A DNA stretch of 23,038 nucleotides from CAYWEP01 sp964457405 (GCA_964457405.1 CAYWEP010000010.1:1-23038); one strand, 5' to 3'. Positions 14,657-21,724 are shown, counted from the stretch's first letter. Translations and numbers: made by a program. Notes: generated by a model not told the origin, from the sequence alone.

Positions 14657-15226
14657 ATGCTTAAAATCGTACAGGCGCCGAACTCGGTGCTTTCTGCAAT
14701 TGCCAAGCCGGTTTCGAAAATCGACAAAGACCTCCTTTTGCTCATTAAAAACATGGAGAAGGCACTGATTGCAGCCAAAGATCCGGAAGGTGTAGGCCTC
14801 GCAGCGCCGCAGGTTGGTAAATCGCTTCAGCTATTTATTGTGAAGGAAGCAAAAAACGCCCCGCTTCTTGTCTTTATAAATCCAAGACTCCATATATCGA
14901 AAAACGCAAAACTCCTCCTCCCCAAACAAGAAAAATCAGAAAAAGAAGAAATAGAAGACGGTGTCAAGCTTGAAGGCTGTCTCTCCTTAAAAGACGTATG
15001 GGGTGTTGTCGGACGGTATGAGAAAGTGGAACTCTCATTTCTTGACGAACATGGCAAACACTATACTAAATCGTTTGATGGCTTTCTGGCGACCATTATC
15101 CAGCACGAAGTCGATCATCTCCACGGCATTATTTTCCCAAAACGAGTGCTGGAACAAAAAAGCAAGCTCTATAAATCAAAGAAAAATGACAAAGGAGAGA
15201 CGGTGTTTAAGGAAATGGCCATATGA
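14657..15226 (+). CDS. def: Peptide deformylase
   Basis: Removes the N-formyl group from nascent proteins using a metal ion. All three motifs are present: GVGLAAPQVG (residues 45-54), EGCLSL (106-111, metal ligand C108) and HEVDH (150-154, metal ligands H150 and H154, catalytic E151). At 189 aa it has a Lys/Glu-rich insertion before motif 2 (LLPKQEKSEKEEIEDG). ATG 14657 is chosen over an in-frame TTG at 14627 because TATAAT ends 6 nt upstream and MLKIVQAPN is the normal start. fmt, which adds the formyl group to initiator tRNA, follows 121 bp later, a typical functional pairing. Confidence 0.95.
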   Translation: MLKIVQAPNSVLSAIAKPVSKIDKDLLLLIKNMEKALIAAKDPEGVGLAAPQVGKSLQLFIVKEAKNAPLLVFINPRLHISKNAKLLLPKQEKSEKEEIEDGVKLEGCLSLKDVWGVVGRYEKVELSFLDEHGKHYTKSFDGFLATIIQHEVDHLHGIIFPKRVLEQKSKLYKSKKNDKGETVFKEMAI

Positions 15227-15236
15227 ATATCAAATT

Positions 15237-15326
15237 TCAAATATCCAATTTCAAATGTCAAATGAAAACTTTCGTCATTGTCTCGCGAAGCGAGATCCTG
15301 CTTCGCAGGAGACATTGGATATTTGA
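15237..15326. repeat. 90-bp palindromic (MITE-like) element between def and fmt
   Basis: Perfect 13-bp terminal inverted repeats (TCAAATATCCAAT at 15237-15249 and ATTGGATATTTGA at 15314-15326). The GC-rich core holds two small hairpins, CTCGC-gaa-GCGAG and CCTGC-ttc-GCAGG, closed by TGTCTC/GAGACA, so it can form a cruciform. No coding potential is visible. It separates def from fmt and may also affect read-through. Confidence 0.8.
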
Positions 15327-15347
15327 TATTGGTATTATTTGACATTT

Positions 15348-16289
15348 ATGAAAATAGTCTTCTTCGGTACTCCACATTTTGTCATCCCCGTTCTTGATGC
15401 ATTGCAAAAAAACTATGATGTTGTTGGAGTAGTAACAGCTCCAGATTCAGTTACGGGAAGAAAAAGGACTCTCGCACCTTCACCTATCAAACAATATTGT
15501 ATTAATACATTAACACATGTACCCGTCTTCACTTCTAAACAATTCAACAATTTAGCAATTGAACAATTGGACAATATCTGTCCTGATCTCTTTGTCATTG
15601 CTGCATATGGACATCTGGTACCAAAAAATGTATTAAACCTGCCGAAATACGGTGCGTTAAACATTCACCCTTCCCTTTTACCGAAATATCGCGGTCCATC
15701 TCCTATTCAAGCAGCTATTCTTCATGGTGATACAGAAACAGGTGTAACAATCATCAAGATGGATGAAGAGATTGACCATGGACCAATTATCGCCCAATGG
15801 AAATTCCCTCTCGGCAACCACGATACCTTTGAGAATCTCCACACTTTGCTGTTTCAAAGCGCTGCGAAACACCTCCAAAGGATTATCAGTAGCTACATAA
15901 AGAGAGAGATCACACCCATCCCACAAAATCACGCTCGAGCATCATTTTGTGGGAAAGTAATGAAAGAAGATGGTTTCTTTGACATAGATAATCCACCATC
16001 TCCTGAAAAATTAGATCGGATGATCCGAGCGTATTATCCCTGGCCGACGGCATACTCCAAATTAAAAATGAAATCCTTCGACAATGCTCCCTTCAGCAAA
16101 ATTCAGCGCAGGCAGGATAAGGGTGAAAAATTAAAAATTATTAAATTTCTGCCGGAGAAAAAAGTGCAATTAGAAGGCGGAAGACCAATGAGTATGAAAG
16201 ATTTTATAAACGGGTATCCTGAGGCTAGACCGCTGCTTGAGCGACTTTTCCAGCCAAGGGCTGATCGTCCTTTGGACGATGTGTCTTGA
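15348..16289 (+). CDS. fmt: Methionyl-tRNA formyltransferase
   Basis: Formylates Met-tRNA(fMet) from 10-formyl-THF. The Rossmann-like N-terminus MKIVFFGTPHFVIPVLDAL, the catalytic block LNIHPSLLPKYRGPSP (N105, H107) and D143 in EIDHGP match the E. coli N106/H108/D144 triad. The C-terminal OB-like domain includes RAYYPWPTAYSKLK and PMSMKDFINGYPEARPLL. A stretch between them (KSFDNAPFSKIQRRQDKGEK) looks like extra sequence relative to the family and may be repeat-derived. 313 aa from ATG 15348; an upstream in-frame TTG is rejected because MKIVFFGTP is the family start. The last 65 bp overlap rpmB on the other strand. Confidence 0.95.
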   Translation: MKIVFFGTPHFVIPVLDALQKNYDVVGVVTAPDSVTGRKRTLAPSPIKQYCINTLTHVPVFTSKQFNNLAIEQLDNICPDLFVIAAYGHLVPKNVLNLPKYGALNIHPSLLPKYRGPSPIQAAILHGDTETGVTIIKMDEEIDHGPIIAQWKFPLGNHDTFENLHTLLFQSAAKHLQRIISSYIKREITPIPQNHARASFCGKVMKEDGFFDIDNPPSPEKLDRMIRAYYPWPTAYSKLKMKSFDNAPFSKIQRRQDKGEKLKIIKFLPEKKVQLEGGRPMSMKDFINGYPEARPLLERLFQPRADRPLDDVS

Positions 16290-16476
16290 GCGCTTCGAGC
16301 TTTTTATACATTCTAAGACACTTGGTGCAAAGCTTCATTCTTTTGTACGTACTGCCAACCAAAACCCGCGCCTCATGAAGATTGGGCTCAAAAGTCCTTT
16401 TGGTTCTTCGTTTGGAGTGAGACACATTGTGACCATACATGACGCCTTTACCGCAATTTTCGCATTTCTTTCCCAT
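16225..16476 (-). CDS. rpmB: 50S ribosomal protein L28, zinc-binding form
   Basis: 83 aa. MGKKCENCGKGVMYGHNVSHSKRRTKRTF is the classic L28 start. Cysteines C5/C8 (CENC) and C50/C53 (CTKC) make the C4 zinc-ribbon version. The C-terminus (KDDQPLAGKVAQAAV) is encoded in the region that overlaps the 3' end of fmt by 65 bp. I use ATG 16476; an upstream in-frame ATG (MRVLFMISYIP) lies within the promoter region. A TGATATCAT extended -10 ends 8 nt upstream. Confidence 0.95.
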   Translation of the reverse strand: MGKKCENCGKGVMYGHNVSHSKRRTKRTFEPNLHEARVLVGSTYKRMKLCTKCLRMYKKLEALKTHRPKDDQPLAGKVAQAAV

Positions 16477-16515
16477 AGGAATATATGATATCATAAAGAG
16501 AACTCTCAAAACAAT
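16477..16515. promoter_or_regulatory. Divergent promoter region rpmB / site-2 protease
   Basis: The 39-bp gap contains the perfect 12-bp palindrome TATGATATCATA (16483-16494), which presents an identical TATGAT/TATCAT hexamer to both strands. For rpmB, TTGTTT lies 18 bp before TATCAT. A second inverted repeat GAGAACTCTC follows. One regulator or polymerase site could serve both genes. Confidence 0.5.
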
Positions 16516-17169
16516 ATGGAATCACTTTTCTCTCTAGAGAATACTCTCGCTATCGTCATACTCATTTTCTCCGCAATTTTACATGAGACTGCGCATGGAT
16601 ACGTGGCCGATCGACTCGGAGATCCGACAGCGCGTCTTATGGGGAGACTGACACTTGATCCCAGACCGCATATCGACCCGTTTTTAACCATACTTCTCCC
16701 GCTCTTGTTAATCCTTACCGGATCGCCTGTTATTTTCGGCGGTGCCAAACCGGTACCGGTCGATCCTTTTAACCTAAAAGATGGCAGAAAAGACATGGCG
16801 CTTGTCTCACTTGCTGGTCCTTTAACCAATATTGTTCTCGCAATACTTGCAGCTGTTTTGATCCACCTTCTCTATCCAGGCATACCATTTGTATTGGCGG
16901 GTGCGTCATTTCTTGGATTGATCTTGACAAAAATCGTGATACTCAATTTACTGCTTGCAATGTTTAATCTGTTACCGATTCCACCGCTTGATGGATCAAA
17001 AATTTTTGCACTCCTGCTTCCTGAGAAAGAGGCCAATGTCTATCTCTCAATCGGATCTATTGGGATGTTAATTATTCTTTTTTTATTAATGATGCCTATC
17101 GGTCCCTTTTCTTTGCCGGGATTGATAGTAGATCTCCTCAGCTTCTCCCTCACCCTCCTTGGCTTTTAA
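16516..17169 (+). CDS. Site-2 protease family (M50) membrane metallopeptidase
   Basis: 217 aa and polytopic, with about five to six TM helices. The zinc motif HETAH (H23, E24, H27) is in the first TM helix and the third ligand D159 is in NLLPIPPLDG. The conserved GRLTLDPRPHIDP and FGGAKPVPVDPFNLKDGRKDM segments identify the SpoIVFB/YwhC-like short subgroup. These proteases cleave TM segments of substrates such as anti-sigma factors; the substrate here is unknown. No PDZ or CBS domain is present. It is divergent from rpmB and followed by the AAA ATPase gene. Confidence 0.9.
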   Translation: MESLFSLENTLAIVILIFSAILHETAHGYVADRLGDPTARLMGRLTLDPRPHIDPFLTILLPLLLILTGSPVIFGGAKPVPVDPFNLKDGRKDMALVSLAGPLTNIVLAILAAVLIHLLYPGIPFVLAGASFLGLILTKIVILNLLLAMFNLLPIPPLDGSKIFALLLPEKEANVYLSIGSIGMLIILFLLMMPIGPFSLPGLIVDLLSFSLTLLGF

Positions 17170-17182
17170 CTAAGCTCACCTA

Positions 17183-17211
17183 TTGTTTTTGTTGTAATTT
17201 CTGTCTATAAT
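17183..17211 (+). promoter_or_regulatory. Promoter of the AAA ATPase gene
   Basis: TTGTTT (17183-17188), a 17-bp spacer and TATAAT (17206-17211), with 14 nt to the ATG at 17226. The leader would be about 7-8 nt with no Shine-Dalgarno. Confidence 0.6.
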
Positions 17212-17225
17212 CCACTAACTAATAT

Positions 17226-18911
17226 ATGACGAAAGAAAAACTAAGCCCCTCAGGAGAATTTTCGGTTATTGTTGAAAACGTTCCTACCATGCATCGATGG
17301 CTACAAGTGCAGGATAAAATTGCGAGAAGCCATATTGCTCATGTAGACGATGCATCACTTGAATTGGCTTTCTTATATATAGAAGATGGAGTACTACGAG
17401 ACATCAGATCCTCCCTCGCGTACAATACAGATGATAACAGTTACGCATTTAAAACTTTGTTTACTCTCCCTCTGCTCAATCCCCCACTGACTGATAATGG
17501 AAATGACGATATTTCCACCGCTCCGTTTCAGGGTAACGATTTACAAGAAAACTTAAGCGCCATTTTATCTCGTATAATTGCAAATCCTACATCACCGAAA
17601 CCATTCAACCTCAATCAGCTTAGCATGCATTTGCAGAAAAGCTTGGGAGAGCAAAAATATGAAGTTCTTGCATATGATGATCGGCTTGTATTAGAGATAA
17701 TCCGAAAAGCTAACTCAGAGGACTCTATTCCTGAAGCGATATATGAATTTCATCCTCTTATGAGTCCAGGGTATTGTTTGCACACTGAAGATGCTCCTAC
17801 AGTTCCCTCTTTAGAAGAGTTCGAACGGGACATACATGATTATACAGAGCTTACGAAACATCTAACAGATGCCATTTACAGGTTAAAAGATAGGCCACCG
17901 CTTGATGCAACCTGTGTTCTAACCCCTCCTAGGTCAACGGATAATAACCTAGAACAGCTTGAGAAAGCATATGAAATGCGCAGACGAATGCTAAGTGCCG
18001 AGGGTATTCTTGATGACGAAAGTCTTGAAGAAGAGATTATGCGAAGGGTTATGCTTGAATCACGACCAGATATATCATTTGTCGATATTATTGGCCAAGA
18101 GAAAGCAAAAGAGGAGTTAGAATCTATCGTCTATTCACTCGTCAATCCAGAAGCATTTACAGAAGAAGGAACCTACCCTCCTCGCGGTGTCATTCTCTAT
18201 GGTGAACCAGGTAACGGAAAAACACTTTTAGCCAAAGCTGTCGCCCATGAGGCCAATGCTACATTTCTCAACGTACAGTTATCTGATATTGTCCACCCAC
18301 TCTATGGAAAGTCAGAGAAATTTATTGCCAAACTATTTGCGAGAGCAGCCCAAGAAGATGCAGCAGTTATATTCTTTGACGAATTTGACGAGGTAGCTCC
18401 TCATAGAGAAGGCGCTCATGCTCCTGCAAGAGGGATTGTCACGACAATACTAACAAACCTCGATGGTCTTGAAGAGCGCGGAGGAAATATTGTCGTAATG
18501 GCTGCTACGAATCGTCTAGAAGCAATTGATAGACCCATGATCAGACCTGGAAGGTTTGATATGCTCATAGAGGTCACCAAACCTACTCCTGAAGAACGAA
18601 GACAAACGTTTCAATTATATATAGAAGATGCCCAGCAGAGAGCACAAGATATACGACCTGGTAAAATGTTATTTGATCCATCAATCAACCTTGCAACATT
18701 AGCAAAAAATACGGAAGGCATGAATTATGCAGATATTGAAGAATTAATACGCAGAGTCCTAAATGTCAACGTTAAAATGCGCCAAAGGGGAGAAATACCA
18801 GGTCTTGTAACAACAGAAAGAATTATGGAACAAATTGCTGCCTATGAATCAATACGAAAAGCAAAATCCGGCATCGGTGAGGCTATTTTTGGCAGGTCAA
18901 CAAACAGATAA
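17226..18911 (+). CDS. AAA ATPase with FtsH/Cdc48-like module and unknown N-terminal domain
   Basis: 561 aa. Residues 1 to about 285 are soluble, acidic and unrecognised. The AAA module begins at ISFVDIIGQEKAKEELESIV, very like FtsH. Walker A is GEPGNGKT (326-333), Walker B is VIFFDEFDE (D385, E386), and the arginine-finger segment is MIRPGRFD (R440, R443). A lid helix region follows (NTEGMNYADIEELIRRVL). The pore-loop position reads LYGKSEK, closer to Cdc48/katanin-type ATPases than FtsH. There is no TM segment and no M41 HEAGH protease domain, so it would remodel or unfold targets, possibly with a separate peptidase. The convergent gene at 19284-21062 carries a metallopeptidase motif, but a partnership is only a guess. 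Confidence 0.85.
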   Translation: MTKEKLSPSGEFSVIVENVPTMHRWLQVQDKIARSHIAHVDDASLELAFLYIEDGVLRDIRSSLAYNTDDNSYAFKTLFTLPLLNPPLTDNGNDDISTAPFQGNDLQENLSAILSRIIANPTSPKPFNLNQLSMHLQKSLGEQKYEVLAYDDRLVLEIIRKANSEDSIPEAIYEFHPLMSPGYCLHTEDAPTVPSLEEFERDIHDYTELTKHLTDAIYRLKDRPPLDATCVLTPPRSTDNNLEQLEKAYEMRRRMLSAEGILDDESLEEEIMRRVMLESRPDISFVDIIGQEKAKEELESIVYSLVNPEAFTEEGTYPPRGVILYGEPGNGKTLLAKAVAHEANATFLNVQLSDIVHPLYGKSEKFIAKLFARAAQEDAAVIFFDEFDEVAPHREGAHAPARGIVTTILTNLDGLEERGGNIVVMAATNRLEAIDRPMIRPGRFDMLIEVTKPTPEERRQTFQLYIEDAQQRAQDIRPGKMLFDPSINLATLAKNTEGMNYADIEELIRRVLNVNVKMRQRGEIPGLVTTERIMEQIAAYESIRKAKSGIGEAIFGRSTNR

Positions 18912-18924
18912 GCATATCGCCCCT

Positions 18925-18949
18925 ACACGTACCATTTTTACGTGTTTTT
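18925..18949 (+). terminator. Intrinsic terminator of the AAA ATPase gene
   Basis: Stem ACACGTA/TACGTGT with loop CCATTTT followed by TTTT, 14 nt after the stop codon. Confidence 0.7.
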
Positions 18950-18969
18950 ACCGATAAAAACTATACACC

Positions 18970-18998
18970 TTGACAGAATAATCTAATCGAAATATACT
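18970..18998 (+). promoter_or_regulatory. Promoter-like sequence in the 372-bp gene-free gap
   Basis: A perfect TTGACA (18970-18975), an exact 17-bp spacer and TATACT (18993-18998). It is among the best promoter matches in the window, yet no credible ORF follows. Confidence 0.6.
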
Positions 18999-19067
18999 TT
19001 GGTTGCTCTTTGATATTCGAGTCGACTGCAAGATATTTTTCTCTACAAATGTATATTTCTTGAGGTA

Positions 19068-19087
19068 CCCTGAGCGTAGTCGAAGGG
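19068..19087. repeat. CCCTGAGCGTAGTCGAAGGG dispersed repeat
   Basis: This 20-bp word (reverse complement CCCTTCGACTACGCTCAGGG) is a dispersed repeat I recognise from many bacterial genomes, including CPR. Only one copy is in this window, so its repeat status rests on memory. Confidence 0.5.
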
Positions 19088-19195
19088 AACAAGGCGGGGT
19101 TCCGTATGCCCGAGGGTAGACGGATAGCCTTCCTATTAATACTTTCGAGAAAATGCGCAGATTTCGACCCGGTATCTAAGGGCGAATTTATCTTG

Positions 19196-19220
19196 TCCTT
19201 CCGTAGCTTTACGCGAAGGA
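19196..19220. repeat. TCCTTC...GAAGGA palindromic repeat
   Basis: Inverted repeat TCCTTC/GAAGGA with an inner GTA/TAC pair around GCTT. Words of the type TCCTTCGC..AGCTACGGAGGA are common dispersed repeats in CPR genomes (from memory). Confidence 0.5.
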
Positions 19221-19247
19221 GGATCGTCCAATGCACAAAATTACATA

Positions 19248-19273
19248 AAAAACCACCCGTATGGGTGGTTTTT
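19248..19273. terminator. Bidirectional intrinsic terminator
   Basis: AAAAACCACCC-GTAT-GGGTGGTTTTT: an 11-bp perfect stem with a tetraloop and T/A tracts on both sides. It ends the candidate RNA on the + strand and, on the minus strand, lies 11 nt beyond the stop of the 19284-21062 gene. Confidence 0.88.
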
Positions 19274-19283
19274 GTTGGAGTTG

Positions 19284-21062
19284 CTATTGTTCTATAATTA
19301 CTTTAAGGTCTCTGGAATCAGGATTATAAGAGGCTTGCCGAATTTTCATATCGTGGGGTGCAACATCATCGAGATATAAAACTGAGTTATCTTCTGGTGC
19401 TGTTCCATCAGAAAATGCGACTGTTGTATTTACACCGTCTTCTAAGCCTCTCATTAAGGCCATGTGGAGGCTAAGTACTTGACCTGCGGTGCTTAGCTTC
19501 GATGCTATGAGCTGGATATCCCCATGAAGCTCAGTAAAAATCATATAATCAATATATTTCGCTAGAGCATAGCCAGTTTCCCGTGGTAAAGAGAGTAGAT
19601 CTTTTACAGAGACATGGTTCGGTAGCTCCATCCATTCAGCATATTTCCCAAGGGCCAACGCTGTAAATGTTGCTTTTTCATCTGCCCCCATGTCATCAAT
19701 CTCATGTTGCCTCTCGCCTGTTGGAAACCATTGCAGCGCCCCAGCCAATTTTCCGTGTCGATCAAACTGACATATTTCCTCAATGCGTTGCCTTACCTTA
19801 AGGTATTCAGGATTTTGAAATATGTCTTCTTCTGCCTGTTCTTGAGGAGGCATTAGTCTTCGATGAGTTATTGTCGTTTCAGCTTCTAAAGCAGCTAGTT
19901 CATCCCTTGCTGCTTGTTGTGCTTGTGTTGACGCTGGCTGCTTTTTTGGTTTTGCTTTATGACCAGTTTCTAATGAAGATGACAATATCCGAGCTACCAG
20001 CTCATCTACTTCTTTCACAACAATGTGTATTCCATCCGACACATACTCCCACTGGTTCGCACCAGTACGCAACGCACTTCTCATAATACTGTGTAAATTC
20101 TGATGCAGAACATTATTTACTATTTGCTCCTTCAAACCAATAATGATACTGTCATTTTCTCTGTTTGTTACCACATACCGAATAAACGCAGCCTCGAATT
20201 GATCCCTGCCTATTTTTTGGCTTTTCGGTGGCACCCCTGGGATCCCAAACCCGTCAAATATTGTCGCTGCACCTTCTATGACCTCGATTGCGCCAGTTGT
20301 AAGCGAGGGGCTCGCACGCTGTAGGTCTGCTGCCTCATACGCAGCAATAAGGATTTCTTCGGGAACGTTTGCTTCTTTTAATAACCAGTTAATTAAGAAT
20401 ACTCCTGTATGATAATAGTGGTTAGCTGCGTATCTGGATTGCCTCATCAATTGTATCATCATCCAATCGGTCATTCCTTCGTTCATCAACGACGACACAA
20501 ACCCTCCTTTTGATGCGAGGTGATACCCTTCATGTATCGCCATACCAGTCGTCTCTTTAGGATCTTCCCCCTCCTTCACGATAGCGATGTCGTGATACTG
20601 CAAGGCTGCCCCATGGCGATAGAAAATCGGGAGATCCTCATCTTTCTCTGGCGAAAAAACGTAGACTCTTTGGATAGCATCGCGGTACTGAGGATTGGCA
20701 AAACTATTCCAAATCTTTACTGCTTCGCTGTGCCCGAGAGATGGATGAACATGCCTCTCAATTTTCTTAATATTAACTGTTTCATCCTGATAGAGATAGG
20801 TAAATTCATGATCTAGCGGCAGCATCGGCTGTCCCCGGGTCTGGCTTAGTAACCGCTTGTAAGCAACTCTCTTTCTTAGTCCAGCGGGGATGATAGTATC
20901 AATAACACCGAATTTTTTCCTCCAGTCGAGAAATGCTTGCTGGATATGGACTTCTTCTCGAAGGACCTGCTCTGTCCAACTGTTTTCAGGCGTTAATCTT
21001 CCACTTACTTCCTTATTCATGATAGTTTTTGGAATAGCGATTTCTCTGGAGCGATCTTTCAT
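19284..21062 (-). CDS. Putative gluzincin-type metallopeptidase of unknown family
   Basis: 592 aa with no signal peptide or TM segment. Residues 177-199 read HEGYHLASKGGF...LMNEGMTD: a zinc-binding HExxH (H177, E178, H181) followed 13 residues later by NEGMTD with E195 as the likely third ligand, the layout of MA-clan (gluzincin) peptidases. Upstream parts (residues 1-170) include EFTYLYQDETVNIKKIERHVHPSLGH; a Lys/Ala/Gln-rich linker near 370-400 (HKAKPKKQPASTQAQQAARDELAAL) separates a helical C-terminal half. No named family is recognised. A TATAAT 14 nt upstream of the ATG is its likely -10. It faces the AAA ATPase gene across the candidate RNA region. If the zinc site is real, its cytoplasmic location makes it a processing or toxin-like peptidase. 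Confidence 0.75.
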   Translation of the reverse strand: MKDRSREIAIPKTIMNKEVSGRLTPENSWTEQVLREEVHIQQAFLDWRKKFGVIDTIIPAGLRKRVAYKRLLSQTRGQPMLPLDHEFTYLYQDETVNIKKIERHVHPSLGHSEAVKIWNSFANPQYRDAIQRVYVFSPEKDEDLPIFYRHGAALQYHDIAIVKEGEDPKETTGMAIHEGYHLASKGGFVSSLMNEGMTDWMMIQLMRQSRYAANHYYHTGVFLINWLLKEANVPEEILIAAYEAADLQRASPSLTTGAIEVIEGAATIFDGFGIPGVPPKSQKIGRDQFEAAFIRYVVTNRENDSIIIGLKEQIVNNVLHQNLHSIMRSALRTGANQWEYVSDGIHIVVKEVDELVARILSSSLETGHKAKPKKQPASTQAQQAARDELAALEAETTITHRRLMPPQEQAEEDIFQNPEYLKVRQRIEEICQFDRHGKLAGALQWFPTGERQHEIDDMGADEKATFTALALGKYAEWMELPNHVSVKDLLSLPRETGYALAKYIDYMIFTELHGDIQLIASKLSTAGQVLSLHMALMRGLEDGVNTTVAFSDGTAPEDNSVLYLDDVAPHDMKIRQASYNPDSRDLKVIIEQ

Positions 21063-21076
21063 ATTTAGATTATTGC

Positions 21077-21082
21077 ATTATA
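21077..21082 (-). promoter_or_regulatory. -10 element of the metallopeptidase-like gene
   Basis: Minus strand TATAAT, 14 nt before the ATG at 21062. No good -35 is seen. Confidence 0.45.
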
Positions 21083-21104
21083 AGAAAAACATTTCCAGCA
21101 AGGC

Positions 21105-21133
21105 TTGCCAGCAACTTCCTAGTCTGGTAAAAT
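21105..21133 (+). promoter_or_regulatory. Promoter of the tRNA-Thr/Tyr/Thr cluster
   Basis: TTGCCA (21105-21110), a 17-bp spacer ending in TGG and TAAAAT (21128-21133). The first tRNA begins 36 nt downstream, leaving a short 5' leader for RNase P to remove. Confidence 0.7.
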
Positions 21134-21168
21134 TGTGCGTACGGTTATGTGATTTTGACCGTTTTTTT

Positions 21169-21243
21169 GCCGAGATAGCTCAGTGGTAGAGCAGTTGTTT
21201 TGTAAACATCAGGTCCCGGGTTCAAATCCCGGTCTCGGCTCCA
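21169..21243 (+). tRNA. tRNA-Thr (anticodon UGU)
   Basis: Acceptor GCCGAGA/TCTCGGC, D-arm GCTC/GAGC, anticodon loop TTTGTAA giving UGU, T-arm CCGGG/CCCGG around TTCAAAT, discriminator T followed by CCA. There is a U-U mismatch in the anticodon stem (28-42). It is the only tRNA here followed by CCA, and it directly abuts the next tRNA. Confidence 0.95.
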
Positions 21244-21327
21244 GCTGAGGTGGCAGAGTAGCAATTGCACGTGGCTGTAGACCACGCGGTCGAAAGGCCT
21301 CCGGGGGTGCAATTCCCTCCCTCAGCA
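21244..21327 (+). tRNA. tRNA-Tyr (anticodon GUA)
   Basis: Acceptor GCTGAGG/CCTCAGC with discriminator A; anticodon stem CGTGG/CCACG around CTGTAGA gives GUA; a long class II variable arm (CGGTCGAAAGGCCTC) as expected for bacterial tRNA-Tyr; T-arm GGGGG/CCCTC around TGCAATT, an atypical loop beginning TGC instead of TTC. CCA is not encoded. Confidence 0.93.
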
Positions 21328-21330
21328 CTG

Positions 21331-21354
21331 AAAACCCGCCATTTGGCGGGTTTT
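21331..21354 (+). terminator. Hairpin between tRNA-Tyr and the second tRNA-Thr
   Basis: AAAACCCGCC-ATTT-GGCGGGTTTT: a 10-bp perfect stem with a short T tract. It may terminate part of the transcripts after tRNA-Tyr or act as a processing signal, since the next tRNA starts 4 nt later. Confidence 0.75.
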
Positions 21355-21358
21355 GCAA

Positions 21359-21430
21359 GCCGACATAGTTTAGTGGCAAAACAAACCCTTGGTAAGGGTT
21401 AGAGCGCGGGTCCGATTCCCGCTGTCGGCT
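21359..21430 (+). tRNA. tRNA-Thr (anticodon GGU)
   Basis: Acceptor GCCGACA/TGTCGGC, D-arm GTTT/AAAC, anticodon stem AACCC/GGGTT around TTGGTAA (anticodon GGU), T-arm GCGGG/CCCGC around TCCGATT. Discriminator T; CCA not encoded. The preceding hairpin suggests either read-through or an unseen own promoter. Confidence 0.94.
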
Positions 21431-21460
21431 CAAACAACTGTTCAATCTTGTGCTTGGATC

Positions 21461-21469
21461 TGCTATAAT
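21461..21469 (+). promoter_or_regulatory. Extended -10 of rpmG
   Basis: TGCTATAAT: an extended -10 with a perfect hexamer (21464-21469), ending 9 nt before the rpmG ATG. No clear -35. Confidence 0.6.
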
Positions 21470-21478
21470 CTCATTCTT

Positions 21479-21655
21479 ATGGCAAAAAAGGGAGAGCATA
21501 GAATCACAATTGGTCTTGTTTGTAGCGTTTGTAAAAATCGCAATTACGTGACACAGAAAAACAAGATAGAGACGCCTGAGAAGCTCCTTTTAAAGAAATA
21601 TTGCAAGCATTGTCGAAAAGTAACTGAGCACAAAGAGACTGAGAAATTGAAATAA
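21479..21655 (+). CDS. rpmG: 50S ribosomal protein L33, zinc-binding form
   Basis: 58 aa. MAKKGEHRITIGLVCSVCKNRNYVTQKNK...LLLKKYCKHCRKVTEHKETEK is a complete L33. C15/C18 and C42/C45 form the zinc ribbon. The start at 21479 is set by family length and by an extended -10 nine nt upstream; a TTG/ATG further upstream would run through the tRNA. In many bacteria rpmG lies just before tRNA-Trp, secE and nusG. Here a regulator gene separates rpmG from tRNA-Trp. Confidence 0.96.
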   Translation: MAKKGEHRITIGLVCSVCKNRNYVTQKNKIETPEKLLLKKYCKHCRKVTEHKETEKLK

Positions 21656-21724
21656 CTCCTCTCTTTTTATACCTCAGAAGTTATTACACTCAATCCTATT
21701 GACACCAAGCTTTTTCAGTACTAC

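Larger units (their letters stand above)
19005..19273 (+). ncRNA. Candidate structured non-coding RNA (promoter to terminator, no ORF)
   Basis: The gap between the AAA gene and the convergent metallopeptidase-like gene contains no convincing gene. It does have a strong promoter (18970-18998) and a strong terminator (19248-19273) about 270 nt apart. A nested hairpin at 19091-19131 pairs AAGGC/GCCTT, then UCCGU/ACGGA, then CC/GG, with internal loops. Two segments resemble dispersed repeats: CCCTGAGCGTAGTCGAAGGG (19068-19087) and a TCCTTC...GAAGGA hairpin (19196-19220). I found no RNase P, tmRNA, SRP or 6S signature. It could be a novel RNA or a repeat-filled spacer with chance promoter sequence. 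Confidence 0.35.

Noticed and set aside
18961..19236. A 91-codon minus-strand frame in the gap after the AAA gene
   Set aside because: It is a translation of repeat words (PSTTLR from the CCCTTCGACTACGCTC repeat), has no family signature and no promoter on that strand.
18912..19283. RNase P RNA, tmRNA, SRP RNA or 6S RNA in the gene-free gap
   Set aside because: None of the conserved cores I know for these RNAs was found on either strand, so only a generic ncRNA candidate is listed.
19106..19297. A 63-codon + strand frame running through the terminator
   Set aside because: It crosses an intrinsic terminator hairpin and overlaps the end of the opposite gene; its composition is not protein-like.
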